DNA of 46,623 nucleotides from Nitrospina sp. LS_NOB. Its GTDB lineage: Bacteria; Nitrospinota; Nitrospinia; Nitrospinales; VA-1. A program made the position numbers and the translations under genes. The notes beneath the pieces are model-generated. The model saw only the letters and a program-made list of their open reading frames with translations, made no database searches and was not told the origin of the DNA. Location: positions 132,499-179,121 of the forward strand of contig LFLA01000024.1 of assembly GCA_001542995.1 (NCBI GenBank), given 5' to 3'. Position 1 is the stretch's first letter. Every line of letters begins with the position of its first letter. Of the stretch, positions 25,415 to 34,413 are shown one piece after another.

Positions 25415-25541
25415 GAGACCTTTGCATAAGTCGATAAAACAGAAAAGCGAGATTCTTCACTGCGTTCAGAATGACAATACAAGGCTATTTGTCATTCTGA
25501 GGAACAAGGTGACGAAGAATCCGGGGTTATGCAAAGGTCTC
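25415..25541 (+). repeat. Dispersed inverted-repeat element, copy 3, inside the ABC operon
   Basis: 127 bp, GAGACCTTTGCATAAGTCG ... TTATGCAAAGGTCTC. It is a nearly complete copy whose internal arms read 'GATTCTTCACTGCGTTC' and 'GTGACGAAGAATC'. It sits in the 419-bp gap between the permease and binding-protein genes, where a transcript would have to cross it. The rest of that gap is AT-rich with no gene. Confidence 0.88.
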
Positions 25542-25760
25542 ATTATGATGAGAAAATTAGATAAAATGAAACCTTCCGATTCGTGTATTTCCTTATATTA
25601 TATCTGGACATTATAACGAAAATAAAGCGAAAACATTTAGAGGATTGGTAGATTTTTAGTTAATAAATTCCAGGTTTACTTAACCAAACTAAAGTTTTTA
25701 AGAAAAAACTAACAAAATAAATAATATGTTAATGCCCGAAGGGAAGGGAGAGTAAGATAT

Positions 25761-26531
25761 TTATTCCGGCACCTGGGCGGCCTGACCCAGATCCCATTTT
25801 TTGTGGAGCCGGGTGGCTGTTCCATTTTTTAAGACTGCCCGCAAGGCGGCATTAACCTTTGCCAAAAGTTCCGTGTCGTCTTTATGAAAAACGATGGCGT
25901 AATATTCGTTGGTCATGATTTCGCCGACCATTTTAATTCTTTCAAACAAAGGTTTGTGCTGGTTCCTGTAAAAAAGCGTTCCGGTGCTTTCCCCCAGTAC
26001 CGCGTCAATTTTTCCGTTGATGAGGTCGGTCACAGCGTGGCCGTACATTTGATAACCTTTTTTGCGAACAGCGGGATCTTTTTCCAGAAAGAAATAAGCC
26101 GTGGTTCCGATTTGTGCCCCGATTAAAAAATTATTTTTTTTAGCGTCGGCAAATGAATCGACACCTTTCTGATCCTTGCGGATCACTAAAGCCAGACCGC
26201 TTTTGAGATAAGGGTCACTGAAGGCCATGCGCTCTTTGCGCTCTTCCAGAACAGTGACAGAACTGATCACCATATCGAATTTCCGGGTGATGAGTCCGCC
26301 AAACAAACCGGCCCACTCAACATTTACAAGGCGGATGTTGATTTCGGCTTCTTTCGCCACAGCCCGCATGAGGTCAGGTTCGAAACCGGTTGTATCGTTG
26401 CCGACACTCATGAAAGACATGGGCACGAGAGTGGCATCGGTCGCCACCAGATAGGTTTTACCGGCGGGGCCGTTGTCGCAACCGGTCAAAAACAATACAG
26501 CAGCGAGAATTATTGTCAGGAGTTTTTTCAT
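25761..26531 (-). CDS. Extracellular solute-binding protein family 3, lipoprotein
   Basis: 256 aa. A lipoprotein signal ends in 'LFLTGC', so Cys18 is lipidated and the protein is anchored in the periplasm. The mature part has the family-3 pattern: 'PMSFM..GNDTTGFEPDLMRAVAKEAEINIRLVNVEWAGLFGGLITRKFDMVIS', then 'MAFSDPYLKSGLALVIRKD' and 'IGTTAYFFLEKD'. Family 3 binds polar amino acids, opines or related small molecules. It follows the ATPase by 56 bp. The weakly conserved ligand-site residues do not allow a substrate to be named. Confidence 0.92.
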   Translation of the reverse strand: MKKLLTIILAAVLFLTGCDNGPAGKTYLVATDATLVPMSFMSVGNDTTGFEPDLMRAVAKEAEINIRLVNVEWAGLFGGLITRKFDMVISSVTVLEERKERMAFSDPYLKSGLALVIRKDQKGVDSFADAKKNNFLIGAQIGTTAYFFLEKDPAVRKKGYQMYGHAVTDLINGKIDAVLGESTGTLFYRNQHKPLFERIKMVGEIMTNEYYAIVFHKDDTELLAKVNAALRAVLKNGTATRLHKKWDLGQAAQVPE

Positions 26532-26587
26532 ATTAAAAGTGTCTAAGAGCTATTAAAGCCGAGTTGATAATTGTTTGCATATCAAAG

Positions 26588-27691
26588 TCATTGCTTGTTG
26601 GATCCAGCGTCACGCTGGCGCCTAGTGGTGAAGACATCGGACACCGCGAACAAAACACGAACCGAGTCGCCAATGGAATATTGGGCGGTGTGAGATTTGC
26701 GGTGTTGGGTTGAAAGGGTCAGGGTTTGCCCGCCAGCAAGTTCCAGTTGATAGCGGGAATGACTGCCGAAAAATTGTATGTTTCGCAGAGCTCCCTGCAA
26801 AATATTAACGGGCTGGGTTTGGGGTCGCCCGGTATCAAAAAATAATTTTTCCGGCCGGACGTAACAGGTGATGCTTTGGTTCTCCAATCCAGGGATTTTA
26901 GAAACACATTGAATATTTCCCGAAGCTCCTAATGAAACGGTGATCTGGTTACCGGTTCTTTGTTCCACCTTGCCGGTGAGCCGGTTTACATCACCGAGAA
27001 ATTCAGCGATAAAATCGGTTTCGGGTCTTTCATACAAATCGGCGGGTGTGCCCACTTGTTGCAGGCAACCTTTATCCATGATTCCCATACGGGTGGCGAG
27101 ACCCATTGCTTCTTCCTGATCGTGGGTGACAAACAGGAAGGTGATGTTAAGCGCTCTCTGCATTTCGACAAGTTCTTCGCGCAGGTGCTGACGCAGGCTG
27201 AGGTCGAGCGCAGACAGGGGTTCATCCAGCAGAAGAATTTTCGGACGGTTGATGACAGCACGGGCCAGGGCTACTCTTTGCGCTTCGCCGCCACTGATTT
27301 GTCCGGGGTAAACATTGCGCAAGGCTTTAAGATGAGTGATCTCCAGAAGCTCATCGATCCTTTTGGCGATTTCGGATTCAGAATGCTTGCGGATGCGGGG
27401 CCCGACCGCGATATTATCGTAAACGCTCATATGGGGAAACAAAGCGTAGTTTTGAAAGATCAGCCCGACGGGCCTTTTTTCAATGGGAAGTGAGCCGACA
27501 TCCTGTCCCTCAATGGCAATGGTTCCGCTATCGGGGGTCTCGAATCCGGCAATCATGCGTAACAGGGTGGTTTTACCGCAACCGCTCCGCCCCAGCAGGG
27601 TGAAACGCTCGCCCGCCTCGATCTCCAGCGAGATATTTTCTATTACGGTATTACCGCCAAAAGATTTGCTGATCGAGTCTAGTCTGACCAT
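26588..27691 (-). CDS. ABC transporter ATP-binding protein (PotA/FbpC-like, with TOBE domain)
   Basis: 367 aa from ATG 27691; a 29-codon upstream extension is unlikely because family members start 'MVRLDSISKSFGG'. Walker A is at 34-42 (GRSGCGKTT), signature 'SGGEAQRVALARA', Walker B 'ILLLDEPLSALD', and the H-loop 'FVTHDQEEAM'. Residues ~240-350 form a regulatory TOBE-type domain as in PotA, FbpC and MalK. Polar amino acid ATPases usually lack it, so this operon pairs a PotA-like ATPase with amino-acid-type partners. The last ~12 codons ('TTRRQRDAGSNKQ') are read through a CCAGCGT-C-ACGCTGG palindrome, so the natural C-terminus has been replaced. Confidence 0.92.
   Translation of the reverse strand: MVRLDSISKSFGGNTVIENISLEIEAGERFTLLGRSGCGKTTLLRMIAGFETPDSGTIAIEGQDVGSLPIEKRPVGLIFQNYALFPHMSVYDNIAVGPRIRKHSESEIAKRIDELLEITHLKALRNVYPGQISGGEAQRVALARAVINRPKILLLDEPLSALDLSLRQHLREELVEMQRALNITFLFVTHDQEEAMGLATRMGIMDKGCLQQVGTPADLYERPETDFIAEFLGDVNRLTGKVEQRTGNQITVSLGASGNIQCVSKIPGLENQSITCYVRPEKLFFDTGRPQTQPVNILQGALRNIQFFGSHSRYQLELAGGQTLTLSTQHRKSHTAQYSIGDSVRVLFAVSDVFTTRRQRDAGSNKQ
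26604..26618. repeat. CCAGCGTCACGCTGG palindrome within the ATPase 3' end
   Basis: A perfect seven-base inverted repeat with one central base, followed by 'CGCCTAGTGGTG'. It belongs to the second repeat family (also 31309-31323, 31633-31647, 41379-41393, 45924-45938). Here it supplies codons for the last residues of the ATPase. Confidence 0.7.
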
Positions 27692-27795
27692 TTTAATAAA
27701 GACCTTACTTTTGCCCAAGGCTACGAAAGAGTTGCAACATGGGTGCATTTTATATAAATTCCAGCTTGAATCATACAAAGTAATAAGGAGAGAGA

Positions 27796-29064
27796 ATGCG
27801 GGTACTGGTCATAGGGGGAGGGGGAAGAGAGCATGCATTGGTTTGGAAAATCAGCCAGAGCCCGAAAGTCACCGATATCTATTGCGCGCCGGGCAATGCG
27901 GGGACTGCTGAAATCGCCAAAAATGTACCGATAGCCGCAGATCAAATCGATCAGCTTTTAGAGTTTGCCGAAAAAAATGAGATTGGACTCACCGTGGTGG
28001 GACCGGAACAACCTCTCGTGATGGGGATTGTCGACCAGTTTCAGGAAAAAGGACTGCGCGTTTTTGGCCCGACCGCCCGCGCCGCTGAACTGGAAGGGAG
28101 TAAAGCCTTCTCAAAAGACATCATGAAAAAATACGACCTGCCGACAGCGGAATATAAAACATTCACCTCTCATGAGCTGGCCCGCAAATATTTTGATAAA
28201 GAAACCGGCCCCATTGTCGTCAAGGCTAGCGGACTGGCGGCGGGTAAAGGTGTCATCTTGTGCCAAAACGCGGAAGAAGGATTGAATGCGGTGGACACGA
28301 TCATGAAAGACAAGTCATTCGGCGAGGCGGGGGACCAGGTGGTGATTGAGGAGTTTCTCGAAGGCCAGGAAGTTTCGGTGCTGGCGTTTTCTGATGGCAA
28401 TACCGTGCTCCTTATGGATTCGGCGCAGGATCATAAAGCCGCGCTGGACGGGGACAAAGGACCCAACACCGGTGGGATGGGGGCCTATTCACCGGCTCCG
28501 GTGTTCACTGACATTATGCGCCAGAAGGTGCGCGACAAAATCATGCTCCCCCTGGTTCGCGCCATGAAGAGCGAGGGCCGGTCTTACCAGGGAATTCTTT
28601 ATGCTGGATTGATGCTCACCAAACACGGTCCGAAAATTCTCGAGTTCAACGCCCGCTTTGGCGACCCGGAAACACAACCGCTTCTGGTTCGCATGGAAAG
28701 CGACATCGTTCCGCTCTTTGAAGCCTGTATCGATGGCACTCTCGATCAATATGATTTGAAGTGGAAACCGGAGTCATCCATTTGTGTGGTGATGGCGGCA
28801 AAAGGTTATCCGGGATCTTATGAAAAAGGAAAAGAGATATCAGGATTGGACGAAGCCGGGACCTTGCCCGATGTGACCGTCTTCCATGCCGGAACTAAAG
28901 AGGAAGGCGGTAAAGTTCTCACCAGCGGCGGGCGGGTATTGGGGGTCACTGCAACCGGAGCCGACACCCCTTCAGCGATTAAAAAAGCTTATGAAGCGGT
29001 ATCAAAAATTCAATGGGATGGAATCCACTACCGCAAGGATATTGGCTATCGAGCCAGCAATTAG
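27796..29064 (+). CDS. purD: Phosphoribosylamine-glycine ligase (GAR synthetase)
   Basis: Second step of purine synthesis: joins glycine to phosphoribosylamine with ATP. 422 aa, the usual length. N-terminal 'MRVLVIGGGGREHALVWKI' and the ATP-grasp core 'PIVVKASGLAAGKGVILC', 'VVIEEFLEGQEVSVLAFSDG', 'GPNTGGMGAYSPAP' and 'LEFNARFGDPETQ' (metal ligands) are all present. ATG 27796 follows AAGGAGAGAG. Divergent from the ABC operon and probably co-transcribed with the DUF523 gene 14 bp downstream. Another purine gene, purM, is at 44833, so pur genes are scattered. Confidence 0.97.
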   Translation: MRVLVIGGGGREHALVWKISQSPKVTDIYCAPGNAGTAEIAKNVPIAADQIDQLLEFAEKNEIGLTVVGPEQPLVMGIVDQFQEKGLRVFGPTARAAELEGSKAFSKDIMKKYDLPTAEYKTFTSHELARKYFDKETGPIVVKASGLAAGKGVILCQNAEEGLNAVDTIMKDKSFGEAGDQVVIEEFLEGQEVSVLAFSDGNTVLLMDSAQDHKAALDGDKGPNTGGMGAYSPAPVFTDIMRQKVRDKIMLPLVRAMKSEGRSYQGILYAGLMLTKHGPKILEFNARFGDPETQPLLVRMESDIVPLFEACIDGTLDQYDLKWKPESSICVVMAAKGYPGSYEKGKEISGLDEAGTLPDVTVFHAGTKEEGGKVLTSGGRVLGVTATGADTPSAIKKAYEAVSKIQWDGIHYRKDIGYRASN

Positions 29065-29078
29065 GTGGGAACCGGAAA

Positions 29079-29648
29079 ATGGAAAAACTCAAAATCGGAG
29101 TCAGCAGTTGTTTGCTGGGTCAACAGGTTCGTTATAACGGGGATCACAAATATAACCAGATTGTGATCGACCTTTTCGACTTAGATGATCGGTTCGAAGC
29201 CGTGCCGGTTTGCCCTGAAGTGGAAATGGGAATGGGCATCCCGAGAGAAAAGGTTCAAATTGTGGAGGGCGTTGGGCGCATGGCAGGAGAAAGTTCGAAT
29301 TTAAATCAAAAGCTTCCGCTCAGTATTAGCAAACTCCCCCCACGGGTAGTGGCGCGCATGGTGGGTGTCGAATCGGGAAAAGACTGGACGGATGTGATGA
29401 CCGACTTCAGTTCCAAAAAGCTGGAAGAGTTAAGCGACCTATGCGGATTTATTTTTAAAACCCGTTCCCCTTCCTGCGGAACACAGGCCGTGCCTGTCTA
29501 CCCGGCAACAGGCGAAACGACTGCCGGACTGTTTGCCCGGGCCTTCATGAAACGCTTTCCTGATATACCTGTTATTGATGAAGAACAATTACAGGACGAA
29601 CAAGCCAGAGAAAACTTTATCGCCGCCACTAGCCGTGGGGGCAACTAG
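29079..29648 (+). CDS. DUF523 family protein
   Basis: 189 aa from ATG 29079, 14 bp after purD; an upstream in-frame extension would overlap purD and is rejected. The sequence has the hallmark 'IGVSSCLLGQQVRYNGDHK', 'VPVCPEVEMGMGIPREKVQIV' and 'GFIFKTRSPSCG' motifs of DUF523. Three conserved Cys (in SSCL, VCPE and PSCG) suggest a metal or nucleophile site. The family's biochemical role is not established as far as I know. Some relatives are fused to DUF1722; this one is not. Confidence 0.9.
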   Translation: MEKLKIGVSSCLLGQQVRYNGDHKYNQIVIDLFDLDDRFEAVPVCPEVEMGMGIPREKVQIVEGVGRMAGESSNLNQKLPLSISKLPPRVVARMVGVESGKDWTDVMTDFSSKKLEELSDLCGFIFKTRSPSCGTQAVPVYPATGETTAGLFARAFMKRFPDIPVIDEEQLQDEQARENFIAATSRGGN

Positions 29649-29721
29649 CCATAGTTTTTTTGGCGAGCAACAGTTCTTCTCAGTTTAACAAGTCCTCGCC
29701 TTATTCTCTCCTCCCTTCATA

Positions 29722-29849
29722 GAGACCTTGGCGTAAGTCGAAAAAGCGTAAAGGCGAGATTCTTCACTCCGTTCAGAATGACAAGAAACGCAGGTTTGTC
29801 ATTCTGGAGGAGCGTTAGCGACGAAGAATCTAGGGTTATGCAAAGCTCC
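29722..29849 (+). repeat. Dispersed inverted-repeat element, copy 4
   Basis: 128 bp, GAGACCTTGGCGTAAGTCG to TTATGCAAAGCTCCC. The internal variant 'GGAGGAGCGTTAGCGACGAAGAATC' is shared with copy 5 (38964). The gap 29649-30003 otherwise holds short GC-rich palindromic pieces near 29945-30005 (CTCCGCAGGGG and CCGGCGGCTCGCCGG) and no gene. Confidence 0.85.
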
Positions 29850-30003
29850 CTTCATAGGGAGGAGCTGGAGGAGGGTTGGATTATGAATTTCGCAGAAAAT
29901 CACAACGATGCTTTTGGTGGTCGCAAGTGCGTGTGATGTCCCCACTTTAGTCTTCATGCTCCGCAGGGGTATCACCGCCCCGTTGCTACCGGCGGCTCGC
30001 CGG

Positions 30004-30387
30004 TCAGTCTAGCTGCGGTTCTTTATCGTCGACTTCGACACCTTCCATTTGTTTGTCGAAGAGCCTGTGGGAGAGATACCAGCATCCCCACGCGAAAAGA
30101 ACAATGGTACCGATGCCAACACTGGCCCCCAAGGCTATGTTGCCGGAAGAGGACATGGTGCGAAAAAATAAAAATGCGCCTAGAGGCAGGGCCATAACAA
30201 ACCCGAAACAGGAAAGGAGCATGGAACTACGAGCATAATATTTCGGCCGCACATCGATATTGAGTTCCGTCAGATATTTTTTGTTCTCGGGCAGGGCGGC
30301 ATCGAGCAGTTCAATTTCGCCGGAACATATCGGGCAATATTGTCCGCCCCAGAACGCACTTTTGCACTGCAAACAAAACTTAACCAT
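30004..30387 (-). CDS. Hypothetical membrane protein with N-terminal zinc ribbon
   Basis: 127 aa from ATG 30387, which follows CAGGAAACC; an ATG 14 codons earlier (30429) is also possible. The N-terminus carries 'FCLQCKSAFWGGQYCPICSGE', a C-x2-C...C-x2-C zinc ribbon. Two membrane segments follow ('SSMLLSCFGFVMALPLGAFLFF' and 'LGASVGIGTIVLFAWGCWYLSH'), then an acidic tail. No named family. Divergent from the peptidase gene with 100 bp between them. Confidence 0.65.
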   Translation of the reverse strand: MVKFCLQCKSAFWGGQYCPICSGEIELLDAALPENKKYLTELNIDVRPKYYARSSMLLSCFGFVMALPLGAFLFFRTMSSSGNIALGASVGIGTIVLFAWGCWYLSHRLFDKQMEGVEVDDKEPQLD

Positions 30388-30487
30388 CGGTTTCCTGTCG
30401 TTTTTTGGTTGGCCTTCAGCATACCTCATTTATAATACCCGTACAACTATTGACCCCAGTGTTTCAAAATTTCTATCGAATATTCTC

Positions 30488-31291
30488 ATGACAGATAAAA
30501 AAAAGATCGTAGTTTTAACCCACGGCGGGGCGGGTTCCGACCCGGCCCATGCTGCCGGAACCGCCATCGCCGGGCAAATGAGCATGATGTCCCTGCAAAC
30601 GGGTGAGCCCATCATCGGTGCGGCCTGTCATGCTGTCGCCAGTCTGGAAGATGACGGGCGTTTTAACGCCGGAGTCGGATCGCACAAACGCAACGACGGC
30701 ACGGTGGAGATGGATGCTTCGTGTATGGACAGCTCCGGCACTTTTGGCGCCGTCGCCGCGTTGGAAGGATTCAAAAACCCCGTCCGGGTGGCGCGCATCG
30801 TCAGCCAGTCGGAGTACCGCGTTCTGGCGGGAAGAGGTGCGGCGGAGTTTGCCCGGAACCAAGGTTGCCAAACCCTGTCGCCGGATGAAATTGCCAATAC
30901 GGGAAAAGATTTTTCCACCACCGACACGGTCGGTTGTGTTGTCCGGTCGGGCGACGAGTTTGCCGCAGCGCTCAGCACCGGCGGCATTGACAACGCCATC
31001 CCCGGTCGCGTGGGCGATGTTCCCCTTATCGGGTGCGGACTCTATGCCGGACCTTTAGGGGCCGTGGCCGCCACCGGTGACGGCGAGGCCATCGCCATGC
31101 AGGTGACTGCCTTGCGCGCTTATCAACTGATCGAACAGGGTATGGACCCGAAAGCCATCGTCCCCACCGCCATCGGGTGGTTCAAAGAAAGCACGGCTTT
31201 TGGAATTATCGTTGTCAGTAAAATCGGGTTCGCCGGTGGATCAAATCGCGATATGGCCTGGACCGCCAGTGAATTGGAAATCCCTCACTAG
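30488..31291 (+). CDS. Isoaspartyl peptidase / plant-type L-asparaginase (Ntn hydrolase)
   Basis: 267 aa from ATG 30488. Enzymes of this family are made as a precursor that cuts itself before a Thr, which then becomes the nucleophile; they cleave isoaspartyl dipeptides and asparagine. Seen: 'VVLTHGGAGSDP', 'DGRFNAGVGSHKRNDGTVEMDASCMD', and the cleavage site before T147 in 'STTDTVGCVV', followed by 'STGGI..A.PGRVGD.PLIG.GLYAG..GAVAATGDGEA' for substrate binding. It is about 50 residues shorter than EcAIII, mainly in the linker before the Thr. The frame continuing upstream to 30260 is not protein-like. Confidence 0.9.
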   Translation: MTDKKKIVVLTHGGAGSDPAHAAGTAIAGQMSMMSLQTGEPIIGAACHAVASLEDDGRFNAGVGSHKRNDGTVEMDASCMDSSGTFGAVAALEGFKNPVRVARIVSQSEYRVLAGRGAAEFARNQGCQTLSPDEIANTGKDFSTTDTVGCVVRSGDEFAAALSTGGIDNAIPGRVGDVPLIGCGLYAGPLGAVAATGDGEAIAMQVTALRAYQLIEQGMDPKAIVPTAIGWFKESTAFGIIVVSKIGFAGGSNRDMAWTASELEIPH

Positions 31292-31743
31292 TCCACCGCT
31301 AGGTGTAGCCAGCGCCACGCTGGACTCAACGAATATAATCTATATCCAGAGGCAGAATAGCAATAGTTCATTCATGAAGGTCTGACATATTGCCCCCGGC
31401 GGCTCGCCGTCCTCTAGCGAGGGAGGCAACTGCAATAACCCTCTCTCGGTTTGGCAGCAGGTTTTCTCGGCTGAATCAGCTTTTTCAATGGGTCCAGCGA
31501 GTTATATTCATCATTTGCCTTCATGCCCCGAATGGGGTATCACGCTGGCCACTAGCCGTGGGGGCAATGGGCAAAACCTCTTTAAGCCGAGATAACTCTT
31601 TGCTTGCCAAAAAAAGCTATTGCTCATTGGGTCCAGCGTCACGCTGGCGGTTCGCCGGTCACTGGCCCCACGCCGAGTGGGGGTTGATTTTTACCGGGCA
31701 GAGCGTGTAAAGTACCTCTTTTCCAACCTGAAAAGACCTTTAG
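31292..31743. repeat. Mosaic of short palindromic repeats
   Basis: 450 bp without a gene, made mostly of units from the second repeat family: CCAGCGCCACGCTGG at 31309-31323, CCCCGAATGGGG with TATCACGCTGG at 31525-31553, CCAGCGTCACGCTGG at 31633-31647, plus 'ACTAGCCGTGGGGGCAA' and 'GGCGGTTCGCCGG' pieces. Similar pieces occur at 29630, 42800 and 45912. The mosaic ends just before the tRNA gene. Confidence 0.6.
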
Positions 31744-31818
<75 letters not shown>

Positions 31819-31904
31819 CTGCTCGGCGCAGGGCCGATGAAAAATCGGCGCCCCCGCTGCGGGGAGAGTGAAAAGCAATCCCACAGACAGGAAAAGTTTT
31901 TTAA

Positions 31905-31939
31905 CCCCCCTCTTTCGCAAAGAAGGGCTGGGGTGATTT
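31905..31939. repeat. Short intergenic repeat, copy a
   Basis: CCCCTCTTT-CGC-AAAGAAGGG followed by CTGGGGTGATTT. The same unit, with TTAG/AAAGAGGG variation, occurs at 45992-46024. It marks the point where the HD-GYP gene on the other strand breaks off. Confidence 0.6.
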
Positions 31940-32526
31940 GCCGCCTTTGCCAGCGCCGCGCTATAGTAGGACATGCGTATGACGTGCATCCCGGTTTCGT
32001 TGTCGCGGTATTCTGCCGCACGCCCGAGTCGGACGACGATTTCCCTGCGCGCTTTTTCCAGTTCTCGGTTGCGTTTTTTGAGCATCTCGATCATCCAGTT
32101 GGTATAGCGTCCCATCACCGAGAACTCGTCTTGACTGCTGATCATCACATGCTGGTTCAGGTTTCCTTTAGAAACCGCTTCCATCGAAGTGTTCTGGTTA
32201 TGGAAGAACTGTTTCAGGTTCCGGCAGAAGGAAACAATGAGGTTGATCATTTCTGCCAGGATGACGGAGCCCACGAAGAGCAGTTCCTGCAGAAAAGCAA
32301 CACTTCCCTCACCGTAATTATCCTGCTCCAGGTCAATGAACCAGTACAAGTCTTTGAGGAAGACCAGGAACATGATGCTGGTCATGAAGATCAGGGAAAA
32401 AACGGCTATTGCAGTGAGTTTGGCGGTGATGGGGAAGGCCACTTTCGCAGAGTCGATGTTCCAGTCAGTTCGGTCAGGATTTTCGGCGATGATCTTCTGC
32501 CGCCCGTTTTGTAACCGGCCTTTTTT
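31940..32526 (-). pseudogene. Membrane HAMP/HD-GYP protein, truncated
   Basis: From ~32526 leftwards the frame encodes two membrane segments ('ITAKLTAIAVFSLIFMTSIMFLVFLKDL' and 'ELLFVGSVILAEMINLIVSF'), a HAMP-like region ('SMEAVSKGNLNQHV'), a coiled coil, and the first ~30 residues of an HD-GYP domain ('VRLGRAAEYRDNETGMHVIRMSYYSAALA'). The rest of that domain, with the HD and GYP residues that hydrolyse cyclic di-GMP, is missing: after ~31940 the frame reads repeat DNA and an antisense tRNA. No ATG opens the frame; GTG 32442 is possible, but coding-like sequence continues upstream. A relic with both ends damaged. Confidence 0.75.
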
Positions 32527-32636
32527 TTCGTGTTAGATTTGGGACCAAAAAAGCCAAACTTTTTTTACATGCCCGTCCAAAATTATTTTCATTTTGGGAC
32601 GAAGGTGGGACGGTCATGATACGATGAGGCAAATTT

Positions 32637-33359
32637 ATGGATGAGGCGTCGAAGACAAAAAAAATACGCGGTCAGGAATTCATGGAAAAATATTTTTCCG
32701 GTAAGGTTCTTGACATTGGTTGTGGCAACAGCCTGGTTGTCCCCAACGCCGTGCCGTTTGATAAGGAGCAGGGCGATGCTCAGAACATTCTGCACTATCT
32801 CAGTTCAGAGACTTTTGACTGCGTCCACAGCAGTCATTCCCTGGAACATATGGGCGATGTGCCCAAAGCGTTGGAGCAATGGTGGCAGTTGGTAAAACCG
32901 GGCGGGGCCATGGTCATAGTGGTTCCCGATGAAGATTTATATGAGCAGGGAGTCTGGCCAAGCTTGTTTAACCAAGAACATGCGGCCACTTTCCGGTTTA
33001 ATAAATCCGAATCATGGTCCCCGGTTTCTTATGATCTGGGCGAGTTATGTGCTGGATTGCTTGGCGCCAAAGTGGTTTCCCTGGAGCGTCAGGATCAGGG
33101 CTATGATCACTCCCTCAAAGGCCATAGACTCGGGAAAATGGGGAAATTTGTCATGCGCCTGCAGCGGTCCATTATTAAAAGGTTGAACCGAAAACAGAGA
33201 GGGTTAAAAAAACTGGGGTTGAACCTGCAGGTGCAAAAATACCGGGTCAATTTAATTTCGGTTAAGCTTGGAGCCCTGATCGATCAGACCCTTGAGGAAG
33301 CGGTGGCTCAAATTCAAGTGGTTGTGCAAAAAACGGGCGATAAAATCGATATTTCCTGA
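32637..33359 (+). CDS. SAM-dependent methyltransferase (class I)
   Basis: 240 aa. Motif I 'KVLDIGCGN' at about 23-31 binds S-adenosylmethionine; 'DCVHSSHSLEHMGD' is motif II/post-I, and 'WQLVKPGGAMVIVVPDEDLYEQG' is the Methyltransf_11 C-terminal strand. The last ~70 residues are basic ('RLQRSIIKRLNRKQRGLKKLG') and family-specific. Such enzymes are often found with polysaccharide or lipid synthesis genes, but none is adjacent. ATG at 32637 is the first in frame; no strong Shine-Dalgarno. Confidence 0.85.
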   Translation: MDEASKTKKIRGQEFMEKYFSGKVLDIGCGNSLVVPNAVPFDKEQGDAQNILHYLSSETFDCVHSSHSLEHMGDVPKALEQWWQLVKPGGAMVIVVPDEDLYEQGVWPSLFNQEHAATFRFNKSESWSPVSYDLGELCAGLLGAKVVSLERQDQGYDHSLKGHRLGKMGKFVMRLQRSIIKRLNRKQRGLKKLGLNLQVQKYRVNLISVKLGALIDQTLEEAVAQIQVVVQKTGDKIDIS

Positions 33360-33551
33360 AAAAAAGTATCTACAGTTTTTCAGCTTTGCCCCGTTCAGGA
33401 CGCCTCCATAAAAAAAGATGCCCGCTGATATTTTATAATTTTGGAGAATAGATTATGATAGAAGCGACAAGCATCGGGGAGAGCTTGCTTTCGATATGTG
33501 TCGAAGGTCCAGCCCCGGTGTATCCTGATCCCTATTTTAGAATTGGTCACC

Positions 33552-34070
33552 ATGGCTCGTAGAACTAGAGATGCGGAAGGCTTTACAAGGCGTGGGAAAA
33601 GAAACGTGCCTGCTCCCAAAACTCCTCCAAAAAAAAGAAAAGCTCGCCGGTAGTCGCCATTATAGCGGGGTTGGTGGTGCTGTTTATCGCCTGGACGGTT
33701 TTGCTGAAAGAGGATGATGGAGTTTCCAGTGATAATATAGCGCCTGCCATTATAGGGGCTCTAGATCAGGTCTATCTGGGTTGCACGGTGTTTTGGTTTA
33801 ACCAGGGTTCGCATCTTCTCTGTGATCAGAAAATTGCCGACAAACTGCATACCTCCAAGGAGGGGGGGGGGAATAACAGTAACCGTAACCAATGGCATGC
33901 GAAAAGAATTTTCCGCGATTGGTAAACATGGTGCAGACCGAATGGTTTTTCGTGTTGATGACGATGGAGAAGTTTTTGTTAAAGCTAAAAATTGTGAAAC
34001 CAATATTGATCAGCTCAATACCTCAGAGATAAACCTCGAAGCACTTGAAGCCCAATGCAAACCCAAGTGA
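33552..34070 (+). pseudogene. Small membrane-anchored pilin-like protein, two homopolymer frameshifts
   Basis: From ATG 33552 a basic head ('MARRTRDAEGFTRRGKRNVPAPKTPPKKRK') runs into an A8 tract near 33630. With the frame changed it continues 'SPVVAIIAGLVVLFIAWTVLL', one membrane segment, then 'GALDQVYLGCTVFWFNQGSHLLCDQKIADKLH'. At a G-run near 33860 it changes again to 'ITVTVTNGMRKEFSAIGKHGADRMVFRVDDDGEVFVKAKNCETN', ending at 34070. The periplasmic part has the C...C and beta-strand pattern of minor pilin-like domains, but this is a weak likeness. Restoring both homopolymers gives ~172 residues, so sequence error is a real possibility. Confidence 0.6.
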
Positions 34071-34413
34071 TCTCATCTTCCCGGCAGAATTGTTGTCGAG
34101 CCGCCAAAATTTTTTCCTAGAAAGCTAGGGCATTAACTGGTAGCGATAGATATTTTCTTCCCTCCTTAATATTTATAAAAAATAATAACAAAGGTTAATT
34201 TTTTATCCCGTTTGTAACGCAGGCAAGTCCCGTGCTTTTGCGAGGGATGCTTCTCCCATTTTCCGGGTTTTTTGGAAATGAGAGAAAGCTTTAACGAACT
34301 CTAGATGTGGTGAGTGCTATGCAAACCGGTATTGACGAGGCCAGTTATTTATTTCTATGGGCTCTGGTATTTTTTCAGGTTATTTTTGCCGGTCCTTTTG
34401 GAAGGGCAAGCAC
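34071..34413. other. Gap without recognised genes
   Basis: About 340 bp. A GC-rich patch at 34220-34270 (GGCAAGTCCCGTGCTTTTGCGAGGG) precedes a T-run; it does not match a riboswitch family I can name. Confidence 0.4.

Noticed and set aside
34200-34275. Possible riboswitch upstream of the lipoprotein gene
   Set aside because: A GC-rich patch and T-run are present, but no core of a known class (for example GEMM, TPP or cobalamin) can be matched.
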